This document shows positions 52,825-62,121 of a stretch of 64,000 nucleotides of DNA, in pieces. The DNA is from Actinocatenispora rupis (GTDB lineage Bacteria; Actinomycetota; Actinomycetes; Mycobacteriales; Micromonosporaceae): positions 207,619-271,618 of the forward strand of contig NZ_BOMB01000019.1 of NCBI RefSeq assembly GCF_016861975.1, given 5' to 3'. Within the stretch, counting starts at the first letter, position 1, and every line of letters begins with the position of its first letter. The translations under genes and the position numbers were made by a program. The notes under the pieces are model-generated. The model saw only the letters and a list, made by a program, of their open reading frames with translations, was not told the origin of the DNA and searched no databases.

Positions 52825-54198
52825 TCACAGCAGCCGCGGCGGCGTGTTGCCCGCGGCCTGGATCGCCCGGCGCATCGGCACCGCGGCCAGCAGTACGAAG
52901 CCGAGCACGAAGAACACCAGCAGCGACACGATGCCCAGCCGGTAGTTGAACGTGAACTGGTACACCAGCCCGAACAGCAGGCTGCCCAGCCAGCTCGTGC
53001 CCTTGTCGCCGATGGCGTAGATGCCGAAGTACTCGGCTTCCTTGCCGGTCGGGATGAGCTGCGAGTACAGCGAACGGGACAGGGCCTGGCTGCCGCCCAT
53101 CACCAGACCGATCGCCACGCCGAGCCCGATGAACGGCAGCGCCTTGCCGGCGGGCAACCAGAACGCGGTGACGATGACCGCGATCCAGCACACCAGCGCG
53201 ATCAGTACGGTCTTGCGCGCGCCGATCAGCTTCGCCAGCCGGCCCAGCAGCAGCGCCCCGCCGAACGCGACGATCTGCACCACCAGGATCGTCACCAGCA
53301 GCACCGCCTGCGACAGCTGCAGCTGGTTGGTGCCGTACACGCTGGCCTGCGAGATGACCGTCTGGATGCCGTCGTTGTAGATCAGGAACGCGACGAGGAA
53401 GAACACCGTCAGCGGGAAGCTCTTCACCAGCCCGCGCAGGGTGCCGCCGAGCTGCCGGAACCCGGCGCCGAGCACGCTGCCGCGCGTCGGCATCTCCGCG
53501 ACCGGCTCGTGCCGCTCCGGCAGCAGGAAGACCGTCACCAGCGTGAAGCCGCCCCACCACAGCCCGGCCGCGACGATGCAGTAGCGGGCGACGGTGAGCG
53601 TGTCGCCGAGCTTCAGCAGGTTCGCCACCAGGCTCAACGCCAGCAGAAGGCCGCCGCCCAGGTAGCCGAACGACCAGCCGATCGACGAGATCGAGTCGCG
53701 CTTCTCCGGCCCCGCCAGCTGCGGCAGGAACGAGTTGTACACGACCGTCGCCGCGCCCAGCGAGATGTTCGCGACCAGGAACAGCACCCCGCCCAGCAGG
53801 TACCGGCCGCCGGTGACGAAGACCATCGCCGTGGTCGCCGCGGCCCCCACGTACGCGAAGACGACGAGCATCCGCTTCTTGTGCGCCGACCGGTCCGCCA
53901 GCGCACCCACGACCGGCAGCACCACGACCGTCAGCAGCGTCGAGATCGCCACCAGGTACGAGAAGTACGAGCCGGGGGCGACGGGGATGCCCAGCGGGTG
54001 CACGTACCGGTTGGTGCAGGCGTCACCGGCGCCGCAGCCGGCGGCCACCTTCGTCACCGCGATCAGGTACGGCCCGAGGAACACGGTGGACACCACCGTG
54101 ATGAACGCGTGGTTGGCCCAGTCGTAGAAGTACCAGCCGATCCGGTCGCGGCGGCTGGAGGTCAGCCCCGGTACCGGTGCGTCGACACCGACGGTCAC
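52825..54198 (-). CDS. MFS permease, UMF1/Atg22-like
   Basis: 457 residues with about 12 membrane helices. Features of the Vps/Atg22-like MFS group are the start WYFYDWANHAFITVVSTVFLGPYL, the loop GALADRSAHKKRML, GGSQALSRSLYSQLIPTGKEAEYFGIYAIGDKGTSWLG and FTFNYRLGIV. Members are thought to export amino acids or other small solutes; the substrate here is unknown. ATG 54198. Confidence 0.9.
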   Translation of the reverse strand: MTVGVDAPVPGLTSSRRDRIGWYFYDWANHAFITVVSTVFLGPYLIAVTKVAAGCGAGDACTNRYVHPLGIPVAPGSYFSYLVAISTLLTVVVLPVVGALADRSAHKKRMLVVFAYVGAAATTAMVFVTGGRYLLGGVLFLVANISLGAATVVYNSFLPQLAGPEKRDSISSIGWSFGYLGGGLLLALSLVANLLKLGDTLTVARYCIVAAGLWWGGFTLVTVFLLPERHEPVAEMPTRGSVLGAGFRQLGGTLRGLVKSFPLTVFFLVAFLIYNDGIQTVISQASVYGTNQLQLSQAVLLVTILVVQIVAFGGALLLGRLAKLIGARKTVLIALVCWIAVIVTAFWLPAGKALPFIGLGVAIGLVMGGSQALSRSLYSQLIPTGKEAEYFGIYAIGDKGTSWLGSLLFGLVYQFTFNYRLGIVSLLVFFVLGFVLLAAVPMRRAIQAAGNTPPRLL

Positions 54199-54253
54199 GT
54201 TGATCTCCGTTGCGGAAGAGGGGGACGCTCAGCGTGCCAGCAGCGCGCGAGGT

Positions 54254-55054
54254 TCAGGTGTCCCACCGGCCACGGCTCAGTAACACGTCGCGCAGGACCT
54301 CGATCCGGTCGGTCATGATCCCGTCGACGCCGAGGTCCAGCAGCCGGTTCATCTCGTCCGGGTCGTCGATCGTCCACACGTGCACCTGCATCCCGAGCCG
54401 GTGCGCGTACGTGACGAACGACCGGTCCACGACACGCACCGGGCCGAACCGTACCGGCACCTGTACGGCCGGTACGCCCGGCGTCAGCCCCAGCATCCCG
54501 CGCCGGCCGAGCGCCGCCAAGCGCAGCCGGGCCACCTCGGCCGGGCCGAGCGACGTCGCCAGCCGCGGCCCCAACGCGCGCCGCACGTACGCCAGGCGCC
54601 GGTCGGAGAACGACGCGACCAGCACCCGTTCCAGCGCGCCGGTGTGCCGGATCGCGTCGATCAGCGGCCGGACCGCCGGCCACGCCTTGACGTCCAGGTT
54701 GAACCGCAGGGCCGGCCAGGCGCCCAGAACGTCCACCAGCCGCGGTACGGCCTGCTCGCCGCCGACCCGGATCGTCGCCAGGTCCGCCCAGCGCAGCGCG
54801 CCGACGCGTTCCTGCCGGCCGGCCACCCGGTGCAGGCTCGCATCGTGCAGGATCACCGGTACGCCGTCCGCGGTGGCCTGCACGTCGGTCTCCAGGTACC
54901 GGTAGCCGAGAGTGACAGCGCGTTGAAAGGCGGCGGTGGTGTTCTCGTCGCCGTCGGCCGCGCCGCCCCGGTGCGCGAACGCCAACGGCAACGCAGAGTC
55001 CAGGTACGGATACCCGGCGCGGTGGGTGTCCCGGGGGTTCGGCTGCTCGCTCAC
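54254..55054 (-). CDS. Glycerophosphodiester phosphodiesterase
   Basis: 266 residues. The GDPD motif [22 protein letters not shown] has the catalytic His-Arg. [19 protein letters not shown] has the metal ligands and second catalytic His, and the barrel ends with [25 protein letters not shown]. It cleaves glycerophosphodiesters to glycerol 3-phosphate and an alcohol. Cytoplasmic (no signal peptide). GTG 55054. Divergent from the Hsp70-like gene. Confidence 0.92.
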   Translation of the reverse strand: MSEQPNPRDTHRAGYPYLDSALPLAFAHRGGAADGDENTTAAFQRAVTLGYRYLETDVQATADGVPVILHDASLHRVAGRQERVGALRWADLATIRVGGEQAVPRLVDVLGAWPALRFNLDVKAWPAVRPLIDAIRHTGALERVLVASFSDRRLAYVRRALGPRLATSLGPAEVARLRLAALGRRGMLGLTPGVPAVQVPVRFGPVRVVDRSFVTYAHRLGMQVHVWTIDDPDEMNRLLDLGVDGIMTDRIEVLRDVLLSRGRWDT

Positions 55055-55159
55055 GGGTGGAGTATCCCCGCTTCCGCCCGGCTCGTGGCGACCCGCCCCG
55101 CCGGCGCGGCATGGACGGGCATACGGGCAGTATCGTGTGCCCCGGGAAGGAGATCTTGT

Positions 55160-56596
55160 ATGCGCGTGCTCGGAATCGACTTCGGCACGTCGAACACCGT
55201 GGCCATGTTGAGGATGCCTGATGGCAGGGTCCGGCCACTGTTGTTCGACGGGTCGCCGTTGCTGCCCTCCTCGGTCTACCTCGCGCCTGACGGGCGGATG
55301 TTGGTGGGCCGGGACGCTGAGCGCAACGCCCGGGTCGACCCCACCCGGTTCGAGCCGAATCCCAAGCGGCGCATCGACGACGGCACCATTTTCCTGGGCG
55401 ACCAGGAGATCCCGGTGCCGCGCGTCATCGCGTACGTGTTGGAGCAGGTGATCACGGAGGCTCGCCGGCAGATCGGCGGCATGCCCGAGCAGTTGCGGAT
55501 GACGCACCCGGCCCGATGGGGGGAGCGGCGGCGCAGCCTGCTCGTGGAGGGGGCCCGGCTCGCCGGCCTGCCCCGCCCGCAGCTGATCGCCGAGCCCGTC
55601 GGCGCCGCGTCGTACTTCACGGCCGTGCTGGGCACCGCCGTCCCGGTCGGCCGTTCCCTGGCCATCTACGACCTGGGCGGCGGCACGTTCGACGCCACCG
55701 TGGTGCGGCGTACCCAGTCCGGGTTCGAGGTGCTGGCCGAGGAGGGCCTGCCCGACGTGGGCGGCCTGGACTTCGACCACGCGATCGTCGAACACCTCGG
55801 CCGGACGTACTCGCAGTCCCACCCGGACGTGTGGGCCCGGCTGATCACGCCGCGGGAGTCCGGCGACCGCCGCTACCGCCGCATGCTGTACGAGGACGTC
55901 CGCGGCGCGAAGGAGATGCTGTCGCGTACCTCCAGCGCCGACATCCACCTGCCCGCGCTGGAGGTCGACGCCCACATCACCCGCGAGGAGATGGAGGGGC
56001 TGATCCGCCCGCACCTGGAGCGGACGGTCGAGTGCCTGCAGCGCACCATCTCCGAGGCCCGGCTGACCCCGCGTGACCTGGTCGGCATCTTCCTGGTCGG
56101 CGGCTCCAGCCGGATCCCGCTCGCCGGGCACCTGGTGCACTCCGGGCTGGGTGTGGCGCCGACCGCGCTGGAGCAGCCGGAGACGGTCGTCGTGGAGGGT
56201 TCCCTCGCGGTGGGCGGCCCGCCCGGGCAGCGGCCCGCGCAGGGCATGCCGCCGCGTCCGGCGCAGCCGCAGCGCCCGCCGGTCGGCCCGCAGCCCGGCC
56301 CGGTGAACCGCCCGCCGGCCCGCCCGGTGATCCCGAGCCCGCCGCGGCCCGCCCCGCAGGCCGCGCCGCGCCCGCCGGTACAGGCGCCGGCGATGCGCCC
56401 GGCCCCGGCGCCGGTCGTGGCCCCGGCCCCGACCCGCCCGATCTCGACGGTTCAGTCCGCTCCGCCCGCGTCGATGGACGACGACGGCTCCTCCAAGCGC
56501 TGGTACCAGGAGCCGGCGGTGGTGCTGACCCTGATCGTGGCGGTGCTGCTGGTGCTGGGCTTCGTCGGTCTGCTGATCATCGCCCTGGCGCGGTAG
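55160..56596 (+). CDS. Tail-anchored Hsp70-like ATPase without a substrate-binding domain
   Basis: 478 residues. An Hsp70 actin-fold ATPase (about 1-350) has phosphate-1 motif [13 protein letters not shown], phosphate-2 [14 protein letters not shown] and the adenosine motif [15 protein letters not shown]. The beta-sandwich substrate-binding domain of DnaK is missing. Instead a Pro/Ala/Arg-rich low-complexity linker of about 100 residues leads to a C-terminal membrane helix ([21 protein letters not shown]). The ATPase should face the cytoplasm as a tail-anchored protein. The ATG has GAAGGAG 7 nt upstream, and TATCGT at 55131 is a -10 candidate. It faces the dynamin operon, whose GrpE-like member could be its exchange factor. 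Confidence 0.88.
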   Translation: MRVLGIDFGTSNTVAMLRMPDGRVRPLLFDGSPLLPSSVYLAPDGRMLVGRDAERNARVDPTRFEPNPKRRIDDGTIFLGDQEIPVPRVIAYVLEQVITEARRQIGGMPEQLRMTHPARWGERRRSLLVEGARLAGLPRPQLIAEPVGAASYFTAVLGTAVPVGRSLAIYDLGGGTFDATVVRRTQSGFEVLAEEGLPDVGGLDFDHAIVEHLGRTYSQSHPDVWARLITPRESGDRRYRRMLYEDVRGAKEMLSRTSSADIHLPALEVDAHITREEMEGLIRPHLERTVECLQRTISEARLTPRDLVGIFLVGGSSRIPLAGHLVHSGLGVAPTALEQPETVVVEGSLAVGGPPGQRPAQGMPPRPAQPQRPPVGPQPGPVNRPPARPVIPSPPRPAPQAAPRPPVQAPAMRPAPAPVVAPAPTRPISTVQSAPPASMDDDGSSKRWYQEPAVVLTLIVAVLLVLGFVGLLIIALAR

Positions 56597-56605
56597 CCGC
56601 CCGAC

Positions 56606-56980
56606 TGCACCGTACTGCGGGGTCGACGCGACCCGGGTGCGGTGCGTCGGCTGCTGGCGGGGTTGCCCGACTGGTTCGGCATCCCTGCCGCCATCGAGCC
56701 GTACACGGCGGCGCCGCCGACCTACCTGGCGCTCGTCGACGGTACGGCCGTCGGCGTGCTGTTGCTGCGCCGGCGTTTCGCCACCCGCCGGCGAGATCCA
56801 CCTGGTGGCCGTCGACACACGGGATCGGTCGCCGGGCTCGGTGCGCCGGTCACCGAGCTCACCGCCGAGGGCGTACCGCTGCTGCGCGTGACGACTCGGC
56901 AGCAGGTGAACCCGGGGCCGCGGCACCACCTCGGTCACCGGGATCGTCAGCGCCGCCCGTTCGACGCTCGGGCCGAGTGA
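56606..56980 (+). pseudogene. Degenerate GNAT acetyltransferase
   Basis: One frame reads [20 protein letters not shown] followed by [22 protein letters not shown]. The next expected block GEIHLVAVD appears in another frame, and [14 protein letters not shown] returns to the first. The acetyl-CoA-binding loop and the C-terminal block are not recognisable. Two frameshifts and truncation mark a decayed gene. Confidence 0.6.
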
Positions 56981-56991
56981 CCCGAGCGTCG
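56962..56991. terminator. Hairpin between the Hsp70-like gene and the dynamin operon
   Basis: A perfect 11-bp stem (CGACGCTCGGG/CCCGAGCGTCG) with an 8-nt loop stands between two convergent transcription units. It is a likely bidirectional terminator; 130 bp separate it from the last gene of the dynamin operon. Confidence 0.6.
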
Positions 56992-57121
56992 GGTGCGGTG
57001 CCACGCCGCCTGCAGCTTCCTGCCGCTGGAGATACTGTCCGGGCGATGGCCCGGCAAGCCCTGCCTGCTCAGGGTGCGACCGCTGGGCCGCTGACGCGCG
57101 GCCGCACCGAAGACCGAGCGC

Positions 57122-57784
57122 TCAGGCGCCGGGGCCCCACCAGCGGGCGAGCGAGCTGGTCGCCGGGTCCTCCGAGCCGGCCAGCGCGTGCCACGGGTCG
57201 GCGCCGTCGGGCAGTTCCTGCGCGTCGTAGTCGAGCAGGTCCGACGGCGGCGGCGCGGACGTGACCGGGCCGGGCGTGTCGGCGGCGGTGTCGTGCTGCT
57301 CGCCGAGTACGGCCGGGTCGCTCCACGGGAAGCCGTCGACGGGCTCCGGCGGTTCGCCGACGTCCAGCTGCGGCGGGAACGGGTCCTCGGCCGCCCAGTG
57401 CGGGTCGTCGCCGACCAGGTCGAGGTCCGGCTCGGCACCCGGTACGGGCTCGGCGTGGTCGCCGGCCGGCTCGTCGACGTCGGTGTGCTGCTCGTCCGCC
57501 GCGTCGTGCCCGCCGTCGCCGTGCCCGTACTCGTCGGACAGGTCGTTGAACTCCAGCCCCACGCCGTGCTCGCCGCCCGAGGTGTCGTCGGGCTCGTAGC
57601 CGTGCTCGTCGTAGCCGTGGCCGTCGAGCTGGTCGCCGTCGGGGTGGCCGGCCGCCGCGTCCTGCTCGCCCGGCGTGTCGGCGAGGTCGCCGCCGCCGTG
57701 GTCGGCGTCGAGTTGGTCGCCACCGTGCCCGTCGGCGTACTCGCCGTCGTGGTCGCCGAAGTCCATCGGCCCGTCGTGATCCAT
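57122..57784 (-). CDS. Very acidic, low-complexity protein (last gene of the dynamin operon)
   Basis: 220 residues, exceptionally rich in Asp, Gly, His and Glu (for example GDHDGEYADGHGGDQLDADH near the start). Intrinsic disorder is likely, with a slightly more ordered C terminus ending ATSSLARWWGPGA. No family recognised. It begins 6 nt after the IniA-like stop with GGGGGG as Shine-Dalgarno, so it is cotranscribed. The place corresponds to iniB in the mycobacterial locus only in that a low-complexity protein accompanies the dynamins; I see no sequence relation. Confidence 0.75.
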   Translation of the reverse strand: MDHDGPMDFGDHDGEYADGHGGDQLDADHGGGDLADTPGEQDAAAGHPDGDQLDGHGYDEHGYEPDDTSGGEHGVGLEFNDLSDEYGHGDGGHDAADEQHTDVDEPAGDHAEPVPGAEPDLDLVGDDPHWAAEDPFPPQLDVGEPPEPVDGFPWSDPAVLGEQHDTAADTPGPVTSAPPPSDLLDYDAQELPDGADPWHALAGSEDPATSSLARWWGPGA

Positions 57785-57790
57785 GGCCCG

Positions 57791-59671
57791 TTACCCCCCC
57801 TGAGTGTCCGACGGGGCGTCCGGAGCGATGCTCCGGGCCTTGATCAGTACCTCGTCGAGCTGCTTGATGCGGGCCCGCAGCGACTCGCGTTCCTTCTGCA
57901 GGTCGGCACGCTTCTTCTGCCGGCTGGTCTTGTCCTCGACCATCGTCTTGTCGATCTCGGCGATCTGGGCGTCGAGCTGCTTGAGCCGCCGCTCGATGGC
58001 CTCGTCGAGCGCGAGGGTCAGCGCGTACTGCAGGTCGGTGAAGCGGGTGGCGATGTCGTCGGACAGCGACGCGCGCGCCTCGCCGAGGACTTCCCGCAGC
58101 CACACCTTCGCCTGCTGCTTGCTGGCCTGCCCCTTGCGCTTCCACATCATGAACGCGCCGATCGCGAGGCCCACGCCCACGCCGACGACGGGGAACACCA
58201 CGCCGCCGGCGGCGGCCATGCCGGCCACGGACGCGGCGCCGGCCGCGCCCTGCATCGCCAGCCGGCCCATGCTCACCGCGGAACCGACCGAGGCCATCAC
58301 GACCATCGAGTTGTCGCCGCCGGACTCCTTCTGCGGCTTGCTGGCCAGCGCGTGCCGCAGCTGCGCGTTGAGCCGGCGCAGTACGTAGTTCAGCTCCTGG
58401 GGGCTGAACACGCTGGCGAGGATCCGCTGGCCGATCACCCGGAAGCGGTGCTCCAGCTCGTGCGACAGCCGTACGGACACCGCGTACAGCGCGCGGTCCA
58501 CCTCGTACGGCAGCTGCTTGTTGTTGGCGCCCTTCTCGATGGACTTGACGAAGTCCTCCTGCAACTTCGTCATGTACTGCCGCAGCCGGCTCTGCGCCTC
58601 GACCCGGGCGCGCTGCGTCTCGGTGTTGAGCGCCAGCGACCACTGCTTGGTCTCCGAGCGCTTCCGCGAGTTGACCTTCTGGCGTTCTTCCTTGAGCCGC
58701 TCGGCCAGCGCCGGGTCCGGGTCGGCGGACTTCATCCGGTCGCCGACGCCGATGTCGAGCCGCACGAACTCGGTACGCACCGCGCGCAGCGTGTTCGCCG
58801 TCTTCAGCGCGGTGCCCTTCGCGGCGAGCCCGATCAGCCCGTGCTGCAGTTCGGCGACGCGGGACTCCTTGACGACCTCGCTGGCCGCCTCCTTCGGCAT
58901 CTGCAGCGCCAGCTCCGCCAGCCGGGACGACACCGGGAAGAACGGCGCGTTGGCGAACCGGGGTGCGTGCGCCCGCAGCAGCGACCGGTCGTCGTCCAGG
59001 ATGGTCCGCCACCCCGGGTACGCGTCGATCTTGGTGAGCGCGAACAGCACCATGTTGACGCGCTTGCTGGCCTCGATGAGGAAGTTCAGCTCCGGCTGGG
59101 AGAACGGCGCGGAGGCGTCCACCACGAACAGCAGCGCGGTGGCCCGTTCCACGGCGTCCAGCGCCACCTCGGCGTGCAGCGAGTCCAGTCCACCGACGCC
59201 CGGGGTGTCCATGAGCGTCGCGTACTGCAGCATCGGCGCGGTGTGGAAGATCTCCAGCCGGCGCGGCGGGCGGATCCCGTCGGGCAGGTTGCCCAGCACG
59301 GTGCCGTAGTCGCGGACGTCTTCCATGCGCAGCGGGATCGGGTCCTCCCGCCCCGGCACGTACGCCCGGGCGGCGACCTGCGAGCCGTGCACGAACTCCA
59401 GGTACGAGCTGGTCGCGACGGCGGCGTCGACCGGCGACAGGTTCGGCACCCCGACCAGCGCGTTGGTCAGGGAACTCTTGCCGCGCTTCGTTTCGCCGAC
59501 GATCACGATGCTGGGTACGGTCTGCTCGCGGCGGCGCAGCACGTCCATGTCGGACGCGGCGTCGGGGTCGATGCGGCGCAGGTGCGCCAGCCCGCCGTCG
59601 ACGGCGGCGCGCAGCGCCTTCTCCAGCGCGGCGTTCGCGGCGGCCTCGTTGGTCTTGGCCGGGGCGCTCAC
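57791..59671 (-). CDS. Dynamin-like GTPase, IniA-like
   Basis: 626 residues of the bacterial dynamin-like family. The G domain has G1 GETKRGKSSL, G3 LMDTPGVGG and G4 TKID, preceded by an N-terminal helical segment. A long helical stalk follows (about 250-440). A hydrophobic segment (AGMAAAGGVVFPVVGVGVGLAIGAFMMW, about 475-505) could be a membrane-inserting paddle, and a C-terminal Lys/Arg/Glu coiled coil ends the protein. It should bind and remodel membrane on GTP hydrolysis, probably with the IniC-like partner. The start overlaps the stop of the GrpE-like gene (ATGA). Confidence 0.87.
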   Translation of the reverse strand: MSAPAKTNEAAANAALEKALRAAVDGGLAHLRRIDPDAASDMDVLRRREQTVPSIVIVGETKRGKSSLTNALVGVPNLSPVDAAVATSSYLEFVHGSQVAARAYVPGREDPIPLRMEDVRDYGTVLGNLPDGIRPPRRLEIFHTAPMLQYATLMDTPGVGGLDSLHAEVALDAVERATALLFVVDASAPFSQPELNFLIEASKRVNMVLFALTKIDAYPGWRTILDDDRSLLRAHAPRFANAPFFPVSSRLAELALQMPKEAASEVVKESRVAELQHGLIGLAAKGTALKTANTLRAVRTEFVRLDIGVGDRMKSADPDPALAERLKEERQKVNSRKRSETKQWSLALNTETQRARVEAQSRLRQYMTKLQEDFVKSIEKGANNKQLPYEVDRALYAVSVRLSHELEHRFRVIGQRILASVFSPQELNYVLRRLNAQLRHALASKPQKESGGDNSMVVMASVGSAVSMGRLAMQGAAGAASVAGMAAAGGVVFPVVGVGVGLAIGAFMMWKRKGQASKQQAKVWLREVLGEARASLSDDIATRFTDLQYALTLALDEAIERRLKQLDAQIAEIDKTMVEDKTSRQKKRADLQKERESLRARIKQLDEVLIKARSIAPDAPSDTQGG

Positions 59672-60366
59672 TGGCGACCATCCTCCTTGTAGACGGTGAC
59701 GACGGGGGCGCGCAGCACGACGCCGCGGTCCACGTAGCCGGGTACCTCGACGGCGGCGATCGTGCCGGCCTGCTGCGGGTCGCGGGTCGGCGTGGCGCCG
59801 CCGGCCTCGTGGTGCGCCGGGTCGAACCGCACCCCGACCGGTGCGACCGTGGTGACACCCACGTCGGACAGGGCCCGGCCGAGCGTGTCGGCGATCGCCT
59901 TGCTGGTGGCGCGGTCCCGCACGTACACGCAGGTCTGGACGAGGCTGCCGCGCTCGGACTCGGCCTGCTCCAGGCGCTGCGCGAGGCCGGGGTCGCCGCC
60001 GGCGGCGGGCGGCGCGGACGCCACGGCCGGCGCGGTGCGGTCCTCCCGGCGGCCCATGAACAGGAACGCCACGGCCGCGCCGCCTGCGATCGCCGAGCCG
60101 GCGAACCCGACGGCTGCGGTCTTCACCGAGAAGCTGCTGTCGCAGGCGCCGGACTGGCTGACGATCGTCTTCTGGTTCTGGTCGTCGTGCTTGTCGCCGA
60201 GGCCCTGACCGGGCCCGCCACCGGGGTTCTGCCCGGCCGGCACGCTCTTCACCTCCTGTACGCAGGTGCCGGCCTGCGCGCCGACCCAGCCGGCGACGAT
60301 GCCGGTGAGCACCGCGACGATCGCGGCTATGCCGGCGGCGATGACGCGAAGGTTGCTGGTGGACAT
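59668..60366 (-). CDS. Membrane protein with a GrpE-like C-terminal domain
   Basis: 232 residues. Two membrane helices (about 8-28 and 82-104) enclose a loop of about 50 residues with two Cys (in GTCVQEV and SGACDSS) that could form a disulfide outside. The cytoplasmic part continues through a short coiled coil (LAQRLEQAESERGSLVQ) into ALSDVGVTTVAPVGVRFDPAHHEA ... GYVDRGVVLRAPVVTVYK. This follows the C-terminal beta domain of GrpE (form: FDPxxHEA ... GYxxxxxVLRxAxVxV). The predicted role is nucleotide exchange on the membrane-anchored Hsp70-like ATPase. The ATG has AAAGGAG upstream and a small ACGCG/CGCGT hairpin before that. Overlaps the IniA-like start. Confidence 0.72.
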   Translation of the reverse strand: MSTSNLRVIAAGIAAIVAVLTGIVAGWVGAQAGTCVQEVKSVPAGQNPGGGPGQGLGDKHDDQNQKTIVSQSGACDSSFSVKTAAVGFAGSAIAGGAAVAFLFMGRREDRTAPAVASAPPAAGGDPGLAQRLEQAESERGSLVQTCVYVRDRATSKAIADTLGRALSDVGVTTVAPVGVRFDPAHHEAGGATPTRDPQQAGTIAAVEVPGYVDRGVVLRAPVVTVYKEDGRQ

Positions 60367-60407
60367 CGAAGCTCCTTTACGCGAAAGCGCGTCGCGAATC
60401 TGCTGGC

Positions 60408-61910
60408 TCAGGCGGGTTGCTGTCTGACCTGCTGGGACAGCAGGTAGAAGCCGCGGTGGACGACGTGGGCGATGCGGGCCTGCGCGGGGCTGGCGCCGGC
60501 CACCGCGAACGCCCGCCAGCGGGTCGCGGCCTCCAGTGCGGCCTTGGCCATCTGGTCGGCGGGTGCGCCGTTCATGCCGAGGATCCAGGCCGGGTCGTCG
60601 GACAGGGCGAGCCGGGTCAGCTCGTTCTCCATCTCGTCCGGCAGGTCGACCGAACCGGTGGTGACCTGCTGCGCCACGTCCAGCATCCGCAGCCGGTGGT
60701 ACTCGGGCTGCTGGAGCACCCGTTCGACGGCGTCGCGCAGCAGTTCCCGGTCCGGGGGCCGCTCGGCGTGCCCGGCGATCTTCTCCAGGCTGGTCAGCGC
60801 CCATCCGGCCTTGATCGCGTCGGTACGCCAGCGGAACGCCTGCTCCAGCGTGCTGCGGGCGCGGGGGAACCCGGAGGCGAGGAACAGCCGCCGGACCAGT
60901 TCGCCGGTGGCCAGGGTCGGCTCGGCGACGAACTGCGCGACGGCGAACGAGATCCCGTAGATGTCCAGCAGCCGTAGCAGCCGGTTGCGCTGCTCGCGGG
61001 AGACCTCGCAGTCGCGGGCGGTGAACAGGTCGACGGAGGCCAGCAGTACCTGCCGGTCGGTGTCGGACATGCTCGCGATGGTGCGCAGTGCCTCGCAGTC
61101 GGCGGCGGTGAGCCTGCCGGCCTCGGTGGTCTCGGCGAGCAGCCCGATGACGGGCACCACGTCGGAGACCACCCGGCGCAGCACCTGGCCCTGTGCCTGG
61201 GCGAGCGGCCCCGCCACCGGCCAGGGGTCGCCGGTGCCGGCGAGCTTGTCCACCTTGTTGAACAGGCCGAGGGAGTTGATCGGGTTGCTCGACAGCTTCG
61301 ACGACATCGACCGGAACGACTCCAGCGCCTGCAGGTCGTCCTCGCGTACGGACTGGGTGAACACGTACACGATGGCCTCGGCGCCGGACAGCGCGCCGGC
61401 GGAGTCGTCGTCGATGTCGTCGTCGATCGGCGCCTCGTTGAACAGGAACTTGCGGGCCTCGTCGGAGATGGACGCGTTGGTCGACGACAGGCCGGGCGTG
61501 TCGACGACGGTCAGGTCCCGCAGCCGGTCGGAGGTGAGCGTGACGTCCACGTACGCCACGTCGTCGCGGGCGATCCCGAGCTTCTGCGGGATCATCCCGG
61601 ACTCGTCCAGCGGCAGGCTCGCCCGGGAACCGTCCCGGCGCACCACGTCGACGCGGTCGGCCGTGCCGTACCGGAACTGAGTGACCAGCCGGGTGCACTC
61701 ACCGACCTCGGTCTGCGCGACACGCCGGCCGATCAGCGAGTTGACCAGCGTGGACTTCCCGGACTTGAGTCGCCCGGCGATCGCGACCCGCAGCGGCTCG
61801 CCGAGGCGGCGCTGCACGTCGGCGACCGAGGCCCGGGTGTTACCGGCCAGCCGTGGCCCGGACTCCGCGCAGAGCGCCTGCACCCGGGAACTGAGTGGAC
61901 CGGAGCTCAT
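60408..61910 (-). CDS. Dynamin-like GTPase, IniC-like
   Basis: 500 residues. The G domain shows G1 GRLKSGKSTLVNSL, G3 VVDTPGLSS and G4 NKVDKL, and helical bundles fill the remainder. No evident transmembrane paddle is seen, in contrast to the IniA-like protein. In mycobacteria IniA and IniC are induced by cell-wall inhibitors and act at the membrane. The ATG overlaps the stop of a 27-codon ORF (ATGA) and lies 41 nt upstream of the GrpE-like gene, so the whole chain 61990-57122 is one operon. Confidence 0.87.
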   Translation of the reverse strand: MSSGPLSSRVQALCAESGPRLAGNTRASVADVQRRLGEPLRVAIAGRLKSGKSTLVNSLIGRRVAQTEVGECTRLVTQFRYGTADRVDVVRRDGSRASLPLDESGMIPQKLGIARDDVAYVDVTLTSDRLRDLTVVDTPGLSSTNASISDEARKFLFNEAPIDDDIDDDSAGALSGAEAIVYVFTQSVREDDLQALESFRSMSSKLSSNPINSLGLFNKVDKLAGTGDPWPVAGPLAQAQGQVLRRVVSDVVPVIGLLAETTEAGRLTAADCEALRTIASMSDTDRQVLLASVDLFTARDCEVSREQRNRLLRLLDIYGISFAVAQFVAEPTLATGELVRRLFLASGFPRARSTLEQAFRWRTDAIKAGWALTSLEKIAGHAERPPDRELLRDAVERVLQQPEYHRLRMLDVAQQVTTGSVDLPDEMENELTRLALSDDPAWILGMNGAPADQMAKAALEAATRWRAFAVAGASPAQARIAHVVHRGFYLLSQQVRQQPA

Positions 61911-61990
61911 GCCGGGAGGCCCACGTCGCTGCTCGTGGTGTCGCCACCACGGGGCGCGTCGGCTCGCCCGCCGCTGTCCACGTCAGTCAT
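61907..61990 (-). CDS. 27-codon ORF coupled to the IniC-like gene
   Basis: MTDVDSGGRADAPRGGDTTS... runs for 27 codons from ATG 61990 and ends with a 4-bp ATGA overlap on the dynamin start. GGGAGG lies 11 nt before its ATG. The dynamin start itself has only a GGGAGG inside this ORF, so translation of the short frame may set dynamin expression. It is hydrophilic and has no family. It could be a coupling leader or simply the true N terminus of nothing; evidence is positional. Confidence 0.5.
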   Translation of the reverse strand: MTDVDSGGRADAPRGGDTTSSDVGLPA

Positions 61991-62058
61991 GGCCGCTGGT
62001 ACCTCCCACTACTCTGGTGTCAGGTTCGGTGGCGTGGCCGGCGCTCACCGGCCACAAC

Positions 62059-62084
62059 CCTAGGCATATCCTCACCGACCTAGG
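62059..62084. promoter_or_regulatory. Paired CCTAGG sites in the divergent dynamin/regulator promoter
   Basis: CCTAGG occurs at 62059-62064 and 62079-62084, exactly 20 bp apart, each preceded by AC or GAC. TAGGAT at 62081 may also be the -10 of the regulator gene. Candidate binding site for the regulator itself. Confidence 0.45.
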
Positions 62085-62121
62085 ATCCCGGATTCGTGCC
62101 AGCCCGCGGGGGGAGGCCCAC

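Noticed and set aside
57188..59692. An 834-codon plus-strand frame opposite the IniA-like dynamin
   Set aside because: It is Arg/Val/Leu-rich shadow composition; the minus-strand gene has intact GTPase motifs and operon overlaps.
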